Source: Rhodeus uyekii
Lineage: Eukaryota; Chordata; Actinopteri; Cypriniformes; Acheilognathidae
DNA: 64,000 nt
Assembly (NCBI GenBank): GCA_037043235.1
Contig: JAWRVZ010000112.1
Coordinates: 1,116,001-1,180,000 of the forward strand
Reading direction: 5' to 3'
Both the position numbers and the translations under genes were made by a program. Of this stretch, positions 1 to 29,654 are shown piece by piece (positions within the stretch are counted from its first letter, which is position 1; every line of letters starts with the position of its first letter). The notes beneath the pieces are model-generated. The model saw only the letters and a program-made list of their open reading frames with translations. It was not told the DNA's origin and made no database searches.

Positions 1-115
1 GAATATAAAGAAAAGAACTCCAATTATTTGAAATACGTGCTGTTTTTCTGATTTGAGAAATATTCTAAAATATTTAGGCCAAAAAAAAGAGAATATCTGT
101 TTTTTTCTTTTAAAG

Positions 116-17003
<16,888 letters not shown>

Positions 17004-18940
17004 CCTGTAACCTCGGACAGACACTTGAAAAGACTGTAAAAGAGACAAAGCCAATGATAGAGAGAGACCAGAGACCTAGCCAAAAGGCATGAACTCATAT
17101 TTTCTGAAGACTTCAGAGCACTAAGGAGAACAGAGGATATCTGAGATGAATTATGATTAAAGACAGAATCGAAGCGTCAATCTTTCCTAGAGTGTTACAT
17201 GTACACTATTGCTGGTCTATAGAGCTGTTCTCTGCTTACACTAAGAGTCTTTGTTTCATCTGCCGTCACTCGCCAACATACTAGTGCCTGTAAAACTACT
17301 GTTTTCAGCGTGTCAAACATGCTTGAGCGCCACCTTTCCTGTATTTAAAAAAAAAAGAAGTCTTATGTAGACCGACTTACTGTTTGGCAAGTTCTTGGGA
17401 ATCTCCTAACTCATGCTTTTGGTGTGATGTGATTTGTGTCGCAATCCGTGTCTTAATAAGAGCACAAAAGAAAAAAGAAAAACAACGAATGGCTTTTAAG
17501 GACACCTAAATGATTTATTTTATTTTTGCTCCAATTCTCCCATAGACCTATTTGTCCAGATTTTTTTTTTTTTTTTTTTTTCTAAGATGAAAACACTGGT
17601 TTAAGGGACCTCACCCTATCAGGGCCATTTGAGATGTTTTCATGTGGCATAGACTACAGTATTATATACATTAACATGCATGGATACTCACCGTGAATTC
17701 AGAGATTTTAGGTTGGCACATGCATGTTGCATGTGCGTTTTATTGTCGATTATGTTTATGTACATGGAAGGTTAACCCGATTAACACTTTATTTAGGTAA
17801 ATAGGTTTCATGTAATGTTCACAATGCTCAATTGTACATTTGTTCATAGTCATTAAGGTTTGTTTCTTCAGTGTTGATGTGTGCTTTTCGATGTTTTAGG
17901 TTGGCTTTCAGTAAAAAAAAAAAAAAGTTTGCGTGCCTATCCCAGATGTGTATATCTGAGGTACATCTCTGCACACTTGGCCGAGTTAGTTATGACCGAA
18001 GTATTTCATTAATGCTTTTTGTTTCTTTGGGGCGTCTTTTTTGTTGTTGTTGTGTGCAATCATGACCATCATTTCAAACTTCTGAACAACTATTTTCCAT
18101 GGAAGCTAGTTTCCTCTACGGTATAAGAAATAAATAAAATAAAGGTATGTTTTGAGGCAAAAAAGCAAGAATTGCAGAAAAAGGTGGAATTTTAAGAAAA
18201 AGTCCTAATTGCAAGATATAGTCACAATTCTGACTTTTTTGAGTTTATATCTGTCAATTCTGACTTTATATAACTCCAATTGCGAGTTTTATATCTTTAA
18301 AAAGTTTTTATTATGTGGTGGAAACAAACTCCCAAAATGTCACAGTTTATTTTTATTGCTTTGGTTACAAATTCAGTCGTATCACACTCTTAATGCTTGA
18401 TTTGTTTTCCCGTTCAGATTTTTTACTTTTGTTTTCTGAAACACTGAATGCACACTTTAAGGTGAACTAAATTCAGCTGCTGCGATAACTGTCGTACAGA
18501 CCATTGCTCGCACATTTTACTTTCTTATTGATTTTAATGTATTTATTTATTTATTTTGTTTCGAATGATGTACAGACAAAGTTTGGTAATTATGATCCAC
18601 CCCCAAATAAAAAAAATACTTTTTATATCCTGTAATCTACAGCGATCTGACTGCAATTGTCAAAAGAAATTGTGTTTGTTCAGATCATTCATGCAGATAT
18701 ACTGGTCTTATTTTTGCTGTAGTTCACTGTTGTGCTCGGTGTTTTATACGTATGTGTGGCTGTGATGCACTATTTTGTGAATCTCGCACAGGATGTGTTG
18801 GCCTGTTTGAAGCGATTGTAAATTCTTTCTACCATCTGTTGTTCTTTTAACTGTGCATTTCTATTGTAAATAAAATGTTGCTATAGGTCATAAAATGTTT
18901 CAGAAGTTGTCAGCTCTTCTGTAATAAACTGGTCAGAAAG
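17004..18940 (+). other. Plexin 3' untranslated region
   Basis: Non-coding stretch after the plexin stop codon. Candidate AATAAA polyadenylation signals stand at 18,869-18,874 and 18,923-18,928, giving a 3' UTR of about 1.9 kb. No further gene is visible in it. Confidence 0.6.
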
Positions 18941-20535
18941 TTACATTTCATGACCGATTGCATCTTTGAATTAAAGTAACAAATTCTCTCATAATTTACT
19001 CGCCCTAGTTACAAATCCTTTCGACACAAATAATGTATTGAAAGATCTTTACAACTTTTAACTGATTCAAAAATTCAGTTATAAATAAGCTATGATTGAA
19101 TGAAATTCTTAGATTGCTGGGAAAATGATTTTAGCATCACTTCAGTACAGAAAATAAAGGAGGTTTACTTTATACAAGCTTTTTTTGTGTGCTGCTGTGA
19201 CAATAAAATAGTCACTAAAATAGGGAAAGTTAATAGCTGTATTCTAAATAATTACTCATCCATCTATTGGGTAACTAACACACTTGTTTGTTGTGGACAC
19301 ACGGCTTATGAATATTTCATTGGCCACGTGTTTGTCATGTTTTGTCCTGTCAATTGTGTTACCCCGCCTGTCTTGTTCCCTCATTATTGTTTGATTTTCC
19401 CCACCTGTTCTCCATCTATTACATTCCTTGCTTGTCACTATTTATTCCCCTCGTATTTCTGTTGTGTGCTGATCCGTCGTTGCTACTCGTCTTCCCGTCC
19501 TGTTGTTATGGCATACGGTCTGGTCTGGTCTGGTTTGGTTTAGTTTAGTTTAGTTTGAGTCAGTATTGTTTTCTCCTCTGGGGTAGTTTCTTTTTCCATT
19601 TTTATTGTAATAAAAGCCTATCTTCTGCAAAAGTGAATCCTGGCGTCATCCTGGCCTTTCTTTGTATAAACTGAGTAACTAGAACTATTAAAGCAACACA
19701 GTACTCTAATGGTATGTAGGGTGCCATTTCAGCAGAGAACAGTAGCAAAGCATCAACAGCTGATGTTATTGAGGCCAAGGGAAAGCTCAGAACACTTTTA
19801 ATCGAAGATAACCCCCTCATCTCAAGCCCATATAAACTCATTCACTCAAAGCTTATCAAGGCTTATTGAATCCTTCTCTTTGCTAATGAACTCATCCATG
19901 TATCTTGTGATAAATGCCTCAGCTGCTTTTTGCTTCACATGATTGTTTTTTATTTGTGTTGCAGTCAAACTTTATAATCAGTTCGGCAGTTGCCAGTACA
20001 ATAATAGCAGGATCTATTAATGACCCGTGATGCCATTTAAGGTATGTCCCATTTAGCTTTCAAAGCCCAGAGGAGAATGCTTGAGGAAAGAAGGAAGAGA
20101 ATTTATGTAAACACGGATGACCTCCATTCATTAAAGTTTTCAAGACAGATTTCATTATTCTTGGTTTATTGAAAAATTGTAGTGGCTTCTATGAAATGCA
20201 TTTAATAAGGCTGACTTGGACTTCATTTCAAATGAACATGGAACAGTACTTCAGTACACTGAATACTGTTTTTTCAAGTTTACTTTCACAATGGGTTGCA
20301 TTAACAATGGTATTTAATAGGAAAAATTCGGGTGGGACTTACACGGGACTAAAAAGACACTAAATACCAAAATACAGACCTAAATTTGAGTGTAAAATGC
20401 CTTACAATAGTCCACTGAACCCATGTGCACTTTAAATGACTTGACATGAACTTGACCATAAACCATGAAAACAAAGACTCACCAACAACAAGTTACATTT
20501 AACAAATCTAGACATGAGACAATAGAAACTTGAGG

Positions 20536-20597
<62 letters not shown>

Positions 20598-21147
20598 AGC
20601 TGACTGGTGAGTATTTTCAGCACTACATGCAAGACAATGCACAGAAACCAAACTCCTCCAATAGGGTCTGGCTATTGCTGACATGCATATGTCTTTTTAT
20701 AGAGGGTGATGTCATGTGTAAGTATAATCTTTTATCCATTCCATTCCAAATACTGCATAATATTTACTGCTCTAAATACGTTACAAACACTTTCATTTTG
20801 AATTATTGCTACTATACAATGTAATTTAATGTTATTCTTTGAAATTATGGTTTCGTGTGTCTTGGATGATGCATCAGCTGTTCCTTGTTAATGTCAATGA
20901 ATCTATGTTTTTGCTGCTTCAGTATTTTCTCTGCAGTGTCAAAAAGTTTGTTTTGCTTATGCTTTAGTTAAAAGCAGCATAGACGCATGTCTCCTTAATA
21001 TATCTCTCAACTCTGAGAGAGAGATGGGGGGGGGGGGTGGGGGGTGTAGGTGTAGAAAGTGTGAGGGTTATGGAGGGTTTAAACAAAATCTCTCCATCAT
21101 AAAGCCAGAGGAGCATCTATAAGCAGCTTCAGACTTCAGATGAAATC
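18941..21147. other. Intergenic region between plexin and srpk genes
   Basis: About 2.2 kb without a supported gene. It includes a (CT)n microsatellite (20,541-20,595), an irregular GGTTTGGTCT/TTTAG tandem tract (about 19,517-19,556) and a G-run (21,026-21,045). The srpk promoter is expected here, but no promoter element could be assigned with confidence. Confidence 0.6.
20541..20595. repeat. (CT)n microsatellite
   Basis: A CT tract upstream of the srpk gene. Confidence 0.96.
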
Positions 21148-24100
21148 ATGCAAACTAACACAACCGATGAGATCTGCACCAAATTGTGAGTACTCAGCAT
21201 GGATGTTCAGTTTTTGAGTTGTTGTTTTGGGTCAGAGATTCAGTCTGTGGCCAGTGGTAGACATTATCATTAAAAAAGGTTAAAACGAGAGAGTTTGACT
21301 GCAATTTTATGATTGTGAACCCTGGTCATCAGAACATTGTTACTATAATTGATGCTGTAATTAATCCTCATATATAATGAAAATGGTTGCTCTATATTTA
21401 GAGGAGAGTTATGGTTTTGTAATATATAGTATGTGTTTTTTATTAGCTGAGAGTTACACATGATGGTTTCGATCTTATTTGGTCCATAGCAGTGATTCTC
21501 ATTATGACACATTTAGATTTAATAACATTATTTCTGTAGTTGAGGTAAATTATGCTGCTGTTCCCTGTTCCCACTGATTAAACGCATGCATCGCAATAAT
21601 TATATTTAGACTGTTGTTTTATGTGTTTATTATTAATATTTTGCAAACAGTTTGTCAATAATCTATAATTATACATTATAATAAATATTAAATTATATTA
21701 AAAACAATAAAAATACCTATTTAAATTAATTGTTTATATTTTAGTAGTCTGCACTTGAGGTCACCATTTGTTTTACAGTGGACGTACTATTTTTAATGGG
21801 GGAAAAGAACCATAGTACCATGTTAATTGAGTGACATGGTAATTATTTGCACCAGTCAGTGAAGTTTTTTTCATTATCATTCAAGATAAGATTGACACAT
21901 TCCCACCATCAAACAAATTGTTCACTCACGTTGTCCTACAAAATCTTGTGTGACATGAGTGACAGACCGAAAGTGGCATGATATATTTTCAGGTCACAGT
22001 TCAGAGATCCTGCTGTAAACTTCCACAGCAGCCGGTGTTGAGATCTAAATGCGGTGCTGGCTTATCTGACCCTTGGTGAGCCAAATGTGTCAGTAGCTGT
22101 ACTGGACGTTTATGGTTGTCTAAGAATATATCACAGATTTAGTCTTTTGTACATGCTCCATTACATCAGCAACCACTAAATTATTTATACTCACAGGAAA
22201 CTCTGTTTTCAAACACATTTGTAAAATCTGTGACTCTCACTACTTTAGGATTCATATATGTGTGATTATGCATGTATGAATAGTCAGATATCACTTTAAA
22301 ATGATAATTTACTCTATATGTTTTTGGGTTCTAATTCAGGTCTCGTGTAGCTATGGAATATAAGACGAAAACGCTAAGAAATTACGAACATCTTCAAACC
22401 GATTACACAGAGGAACTTGAAGATCCAAATGATTACTGCAACGGTATATTATGTTGTTATTGTCTTGTCATGTCATGTTGTTCACATCCGGGTCCCTTCT
22501 ATGTATCTTCCATGTCCTTCACACATCTGTCCACGTCTAATCACTTAACTTGTTAGTCTTGTCAGCTGTTACCCATCTTGCCATTATATTGGGTAACAGG
22601 GTAACGTCTTTATCGGATATTGTCACTGTTATGTGGTTGTATTGTCGTGTGTGGATGCTGTGTTCGTTCCGTGTTCATGTATTCTCCAGGTTTGCAGAAA
22701 GTGTGCCGTTTCTGTTGTATATTTAAAGTGTTTTGGTTTTCTTCTTTTGAATAAAGCTGTGTTCTGCAGTCCTGAATCTCCACATGATCGCACACCAGCA
22801 AAGCATAACAGTTATATTATATGATGACTGAATTAATTAGCAGTAATGATACCACTCTTTATTGGCATCTCTCTATAGGTGGGTATCACCCAGTCAAGGT
22901 GGGAGATGTGTTTAATAAGAGATACAAGGTTCTTTCAAAGCTGGGTTGGGGTAATTTCTCTACTGTATGGCTCTGCATTGACCTCAGGTACTGAAACTTT
23001 GTGTTCACACCAGATTGAGTTTCCGTGTTTTGAACGTATAAATGTTGATGTGTTTTTAAAAAGCTCTTAAATGTTCATATTCATGGTTTTGCAGGTCAGG
23101 CAGGCATGTGGCAGTGAAGGTGTTAAAGAGCGGAGCTGGATTCACTCAGGCTGGCCAAGATGAACTGACATTACTGCGATGTGTGAGTGCATCTCGCTCT
23201 TTCTCTCTCTGATTGACTGCTTCTCTTTCACTATGTGTGTGTGTATATCTCTTCCCTCTCACCAGGCCAGTGGTCCCACAGTCCGTACCCCTCTTAAAAG
23301 ACATATAGTGCAATTACTGGATGAGTTTAAGATTGCTGGTGTGAATGGGATCCGTATCCTTTCTTAAAATAATGTATGTGAAATGATGCACCGCAGTGTG
23401 TTTGAACCAATCGGTTGAGTGAATGATTCAATTGACCACTGACCGCATAGATGCATCTCAGAGATGTTTACATCTGGAAGACTTTTTTTTAAAGCATTTG
23501 CTCATCTGCAATATGTCCCTAGGACATTTCCTGTCAGTTGTTAAATAGACAATTAGAAAATGTCTTCAAGCTGTTTATGATTTAGATTGTATATTTAACT
23601 GAAATCTTGGAGAGATTTTTTAGATGCTTTAGAGATGGACAGATATTTTGCATACACAGGTGTGCTATGGGTCATTAAAAATCCCTAACATACACTAACA
23701 TATGGGTGCAGTCACTTTTGCAACATTTCAGCCAAATTTTAAGGACAAAAAAGTGTAGCAATGTACATATTACACATAAATCACTTTCACTTTCACTTTC
23801 ACTTTCATTCGCAATGTGGCGAATTCTTGTGACCAACATGAATACAAGCGAAATTTAAATGGATAAACTCCAGATTTGTTCCTGTTGAAACGACAGCGTT
23901 TCGACTGAATATTTTGCAGAGAAAATGCGACCGCATGTGGGATGATACAGTACGAGCATTCTTGGAACACCTCTTGAACGCCACTTCGACGACCGGAAGT
24001 AGGGCTGTATAAATTCTGTTCTGCTGGAAAGTCTTTATTTAATACAACAACAACACATAGCGAGAGTTATTACTCGATTCTTGACCACTATGAAGATATT

Positions 24101-27100
24101 TGTTTGGTGTTGGAGCTTCTCGGGCCAGACTTGCGCTGTTGGCAGGCATGTTTTGGTAGTCCAGGTCTCTCTCTCACCTGTGTTAAACGCATCATCACTC
24201 AGGTGAGACACTGTGTAGAATTTAATTCCATTTTAAAGATCTTGTAAATCAGCATAAGACTTGAAAAGCTGTATCTGTCGCAGGTGCTTGAAGGTCTGGA
24301 GTATCTTCACCGCCACTGTAAGATCATTCACACAGACATCAAGCCTGAGAACGTATTACTGTGTCTCACACCTCATCCTCCAGGGGATGTGCTACTAATG
24401 CAGACTTCAGCTATTAAAACCACAATACTCCAGGATCCTGGTAAGAATATCATTATTCATAAATGTAAAGTAAATCATTACATTATAGTGTATCACTGTA
24501 ATGAAAGTAACTTATGTTATATCGTGTGGATTCAGCAAGAAGACTGACATCCTCTAGTTCTTTCATTCAGGAACAGCTGGAAAACCTGGAAACTTGGATA
24601 ATATAACAGTGAAGATTGCAGACCTCGGCAGCTCATGTTGGGTGGTGCGACACATTCAGTGAATGCTTATAATGCTTTTCAAAGGCTAAAGATAAAAAGC
24701 AGCCTGGTCTTGTGGACAGATACTCTTGGTGCACTGATTCAATGAATCAGAGGAAATCACTTGATGTTTAAACCTGATTACCCTTTTGCTTGTTGTTATA
24801 GTACAAACATTTCTCTCAAGAGATCCAGACCAGACAGTATCGCTCTCTGGAGGTTCTTCTAGGCTCTGATTATGGCCCTCCAGCTGATATCTGGAGTGTG
24901 GCCTGCTTGGTGAGTCTACAGCTGGAGACAGGGTTCAACAATAAAGAGCCTTCTAGAAGAAAATGTGACTATGCTGCAAACCTTAGTGCTCGATTCTGAT
25001 TTAATGCTCAGATCTGATGTTTTGCTTGTTTTTTCATTTTATTTTTTAAATGTTGCCTTCACGTGCTATAAGAATGTCATAAAAATTGGACATGATTGCC
25101 ATCTCAAGTTGTATTTATTACTGGGAAGCTCAGGGATCATTCAAGCTCAGGGATCATCCAACATGCTAGATGGAAGAACGACTGCTGCTGTGACTGCTAT
25201 TTTTTATTTCCAAAGAGGTCAGTCTGTTGGTCAGTCCCTTAGGTCAGTCCCTTGGGAGCCACCTCCCTAGGCGTAGCATGTTGTTTGGTCTCGTTGGTTA
25301 GCACGGATCACCAACGAGACCAAACAACATGCTACGCCTAGGGAGGTGGCTCCCAAGGGAGACCAAGCGCACCCAAGTCAGCACATAGGACCCATTTCAC
25401 AGGGAACTCCAGGGAGGAGGTCCCCCTAGGAGGGCCCGAACGCACCCTAATGGAATGTCCGCCGCAGAGCCTCTGGCTAAAAAACGCGGCTGATAAACAG
25501 CTTTTCAAGGAAAAGCAGTGTTGAGGCGCACGGAGCGATCCGTGCTAACCAATGAGACCAAACAACACGCTACGCCTAGGGAGGTGGCCCCCAAGGGAGA
25601 CCGAACGCACCCCAATCTGAACGTAGAGCCTTTCGCAGAAAGATACAACCAGCAACAGGGGAAGCAGCCCGCAGCACGCCAAGCTCCCAAAACAACTCCC
25701 ACAGGGAGAAGGAAAGGGACAAGTTCAACTTTCCAAAGAGCCCTTGGCGGTGAGGATGCAATATGGACGGCAAAAACAATTCATCCAGAATGCCTCTAGG
25801 ATGTGGGTCTCTGTGCTCAGCCGGCCCCTCGAGGCTGAGTCTGGCAGCAACCCGAGACACCACCTCCTTCAGTTATTCAAAAGCTGGTGACACAGAGAGC
25901 TGAATCACAAGCCTCCATACTGGCGACATCCAGCTCCTCAGAGCTGGACTGCCGCAGTGGGAAATACCCGCGAGAGGCGGAGACGAATGCGAGTCCGAAT
26001 CCAACTGGGACCCCCACGACAAGGATCGCCGCGTCGCCTCAGCGGCCGCAGGTCCAGTGCCGCAGGGGCCACAAGCCCGAGCGGTTTCCTCAGAAACCGC
26101 AAGGCGGGAACCCCTTGAGCGCTGCACGCACATGTTCCTCCCCCATACAAAGAACGCACAACAAGTGTGTGTCCCTGCCCGAAATAACACGCGGGCAGGG
26201 AGATGCACAAGGTCTAAACTCATTCTGCTGCGCCATTCTTTCCCTTTTCTTTTAAAGTAGACTTTCCCTGTAGTCTTTTCAGGCAGACACACGTTTTGCT
26301 CTAGCGCTTGTGAAGACACTAAAGCTGCTGGTTCCGGGTTTTTGCGTGCCTTTTATGCACCTGGCTCATGACGTCAGGACGTCGAGACGTCATCACGTGC
26401 TTTCACACGGTTTTGTTCGATTGTGCTTCAGTGAACAATAAACACTAGGCGTTCCCCCTAGCGCTTTGGACGCAGCTCGAGTTCCCTAGAAAGGGAACAG
26501 GGATTCTGCACTCCGCATGAAGGCAGGGAGATTGTTGCCCCAGCAAGGAACTGTGAACAAAAATGTTCTTGAGAGTGATTTTTCTGCCTGTCTATGATGT
26601 TACCACGAGTTGATCCTCATTGATGAGTCAAAGGTTTCTGGTAGGTGTGTAGATTTGTAGCAGCGAATGGAAGTATGAGGGTGCTGAGCTTGCTATTGGC
26701 TCTGTAAGCAAGTGTCAATGTTTCTAATTTTATGCGAGCTGCAAGTTGGAGCCAGTGCAGAGAGATAAAGAGAGGTGTGACGACGTGGGCCCTTTTGGGT
26801 TTGTTGAAAACCAGACGAGCTGCAGCGTTCCAGATCAGTTGCAGGGGTTTGATTGCAGTTGAAGGAAGTCTGGCCAGAAGAGCATATGCAGTCATGGCCA
26901 CAATTTTGGGCACCCCTGAAATGTTTCCAGAAAATCAAGTATTGCTCTCAGAAAAGTATTACATTAACATGTTTTGCTATACACGTTTATTCCCTTTGTG
27001 TGTATTGGAATAAAACAAAAACAAAAATACGAAAAAAAGCAAATTTCACACAAAACTTCGAAAATGTGCTGGACAAAATTATTGGCACCCTTTCAAAATT

Positions 27101-28673
27101 GGGAATAAATAAGATTCTTTCAAGGAATCTTGCAAAGTAACAGGTGTGGGCAATATAAAAAAAATCACACCTGAAAGCAGATAAAAGGATAAAATTTGAC
27201 TTTGCATTGTGTGTCTGTGTGTGCCACACTAAGCATGGACAACAAAAAGAGGAGAAGATAATTGTTTGAGGACTTGAGAACAAAAATTGTGGAAAAGTGT
27301 CTAAATTCTCAAGGATACAAGTCCATCTCCAGAGATGTTTCTTTGTCCACAGTGTGCAACATCATCCAGAAGTTTGCAACCAATGGCACTGTACCTAATA
27401 TCCCTGGACGTGGATGAAAGAGAAAAAATGATTAATTGGATGAAAGGTTGAAAGATGTTTTGGGGTTGTTTTGCTGCCTCTGACACTGGGTACCTTGACT
27501 GTGTGCAAGGCATCATGAAATTTGAGGATTACCAAAGGATAATGTAGGGCCTGGTGTCAATTTTCCCAAATTGTTGTTGGGAAAAGGCGCCCTTCCAATA
27601 TGATATACCTGGAACAGTTTGCAAAGGAAGAGAGGTCCACAAGTCCAGATAAGAGGTGTAAGAAGCATATTGATGGTTATAATGCATGTGTTAATGTAAT
27701 ACATTTCTGTGAGCAATATTTAATTGTCTGGAAATATTTCAGGGATGCCAACAATTCTGGCCAAGAGTGTATCTGGTGTCCTCCCCGACAACAAAACATA
27801 TGAATGTGACAAGCTTATAATCATGACTTTAAAAGCGGGAATTTACAATAGTATAGCACATGAAGGCATCATAACTTCGCTGAAACTTCCATATTTAGAG
27901 TGAGTGACCAAACAACTTTTCAGTGAAATTTTGTGAAAAAATTTCAGGTTGTGAAATCTTTGGATTGACCATGTAGAGTGATGTAAAAGTCGCATGAATT
28001 CCAGTATGACTCTTCAGACTGAAGTCACACTGCAAAACGTCTGTTGATATTATATTGTCATTTTCATTTATGATGAATCATTTAAAATTATCAATATTAT
28101 TTTCCACCAGGCATTTGAGCTTGTTACAGGTGATTCCTTATTTGAGCCCAAAGCAGGGCAGAATTTCTCCTTAGAGGAAGGTAAGCCATTCAAAAGCTGC
28201 CCTCAATATTGTTTTTAGACTATATGTTATTTTTGTAGTATTGATCGTTTCTTTAATTTTTAGACCACCTAGCTCATATTATTGAGCTCCTGGGTAACAT
28301 CCCAGTGCCAGTTGCTCTGTCTGGGAAATATTCCTCTGAGTATTTCAACTGCAAGGGTGAGTAGAACACTAGAGATTAGTCGTTCCCAATTTATCTGGGC
28401 ATGGCAAATGGTTAAACTCATCAGTTTAATGCAAAAGGGCTTTATATGTTTATTATTTAACTGTTCACTTGTGCTTGTTTTTGCACAGGTGACCTGCGGC
28501 GAATTGCTGTCCTCCGTCCATGGGGGCTGTATGAAGTGCTGGTGGAGAAATATCACTTTCTCTTAAGAGAAGCGTCACTTTTCTCTGATTTCCTTCAGAA
28601 CATGTTAGACTTCCTGCCAGAGCGGAGGGCAACAACAGCTCAGTGTCTCAAACATCCCTGGCTAAAACTGTGA
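21148..28673 (+). CDS. srpk3: SR-protein kinase, compact SRPK3-like (12 exons)
   Basis: Serine/threonine kinase of the SRPK family, which phosphorylates RS-domain splicing factors. Exons: 21148-21185, 22340-22443, 22879-22987, 23095-23182, 23266-23353, 24096-24202, 24284-24440, 24571-24644, 24802-24909, 28111-28180, 28264-28356, 28489-28673. They total 1,221 bp (406 aa plus stop) with every junction in phase. Seen: the SRPK signature EDPNDYCNGGYHPVKVGD ahead of the kinase fold; a glycine loop (LGWGNFSTVW); catalytic lysine in VAVKVLK; catalytic loop HTDIKPEN; the SRPK-type DLG in place of DFG; GPPADIWSVACL; and a C-terminal ATTAQCLKHPWLKL. The spacer between kinase halves is only about 40 residues, whereas known SRPKs carry a spacer of well over 100. 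The first exon is inferred from frame continuity. Adjacency to plexin-B supports SRPK3, but a teleost-specific SRPK paralogue is possible. Confidence 0.87.
25236..26520 (-). mobile_element. DIRS-type retrotransposon relic in srpk3 intron 9
   Basis: The right part (26,120-26,500) matches the gag-proximal and terminal sequence of the DIRS element at 54-59 kb, sharing TGTGTCCCTGCCCG and the edge word AGCTCGAGTTCCCT. Most of pol is gone. Reading frames on both strands are short and broken. It lies in the 3.2-kb intron between srpk3 exons 9 and 10, in reverse orientation to the gene. Confidence 0.65.
25248..25360. repeat. Perfect 50-bp inverted repeat (hairpin)
   Basis: The arms 25,248-25,297 and 25,311-25,360 are exact reverse complements over 50 bp, separated by a 13-bp spacer. 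A third, slightly diverged copy of the right arm follows at about 25,550-25,600. All lie in the DIRS relic. Confidence 0.9.
26617..26890 (-). mobile_element. L2-type LINE reverse transcriptase fragment
   Basis: On the - strand this encodes AARLVFNKPKRAHVVTPLF and SLHWLQLAARIK, the distal reverse-transcriptase motifs also present in the LINE at 40.4 kb. It is 5'-truncated and damaged, and a Tc1-like relic begins at its edge. Confidence 0.75.
26892..27770 (+). mobile_element. Internally deleted Tc1-like transposon
   Basis: Inverted ends of about 85 bp: the left begins CAGTCATGGCCACAATTTTG, the right ends CAACAATTCTGGCCAAGAGTG. Between them, + strand frames show the Tc1 DNA-binding region (QGYKSISRDVSLSTVCNIIQ) and a small later piece around WGCFAASDTGYLD. 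The DDE core is largely deleted and the frame is broken. Confidence 0.8.
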
Positions 28674-29045
28674 ACCTTTCTGGCTTCATACACTTGAAAC
28701 TGTATTGTGCAGTAGGACTCATAAGATTCTGTCCATGTGTATGCATGCCAAATGAAAGTTGTTGTTTTTTCCTCAAATGGGGCTTAAACGAAGTTCACTC
28801 AAAATTTAAAATTCAGTCCTAATTTATTTATTCTTGTTGTTCTAAACTTGCATGACATTCTTTCCTCTGTGGAACGCAAAGTAAATAATGATGACAGAAT
28901 GCTAATTTTTGTGTGAACTGTCTCTTTAAATAAGAATGTCTGGTTCTGTAAATTGTGTGAACTGCACAGCTTGCAAAGCAAATGCATTTATATCTTTAAA
29001 ATATCTTTAAACGTCTGGTACATACATTCCTCTCTTGAATAAACC
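28674..29045 (+). other. srpk3 3' untranslated region
   Basis: Non-coding sequence after the srpk3 stop with an AATAAA signal at 29,038-29,043, giving a short 3' UTR of about 390 bp. Confidence 0.6.
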
Positions 29046-29394
29046 CTGTTTCTGTGCGTATACCACAGCCATGACAACCATGACACTGACATCAGTTCAG
29101 TTTCTTACAAGACATTTGTTTTAAGTGTTGTCTGTTTGTTTTGCCATAGATAAAGAAATTTTATTTATTCATTTTGTCAAGGTGAATGTATGTTTATGAA
29201 CGTTCATCATCTGCTTTGCCATTTGCATATTTTTCAGACCAAAATTAAGGACTTGAGTTTCATTATTTTAGTATAAGTATATATATATACAATATACAAT
29301 ACAATAATACAATATATAATACAAATTCAAATATTAAATTATATTATATAAAAAAGATTAAAACAAACTACACAAAAACACAAAATATTTAAAC

Positions 29395-29400
<6 letters not shown>

Positions 29401-29451
<51 letters not shown>
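29401..29451. repeat. (TA)n microsatellite
   Basis: A TA tract at the left border of the first transporter duplicon. Confidence 0.95.
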
Positions 29452-29454
<3 letters not shown>

Positions 29455-29654
29455 ACCTATATGATATTTAAAATTAAAATTAGCAATACTAAAGTAACAT
29501 TTGAGTTCCTCAATAACACATTATATGAGCAGACACAGACATACAAAGCCCTGCCAGTTTTATAATTTATTGATGTATAATTATAATTAATCAATCATAA
29601 CAGCAAATTACAAAAACTGACAACAATGCTGAGAGAGAGAGCGAAATTGAGATT

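Noticed and set aside
21117..21124. TATA box (CTATAAGC) for srpk3
   Set aside because: It is only about 25 bp before the ATG, which would leave no room for a leader. It is probably part of the 5' UTR.
25873..26319. Long - strand frame (148 codons) in the srpk3 intron
   Set aside because: A remnant of DIRS gag-region sequence rather than a separate gene; frames on both strands are equally long because of base composition.
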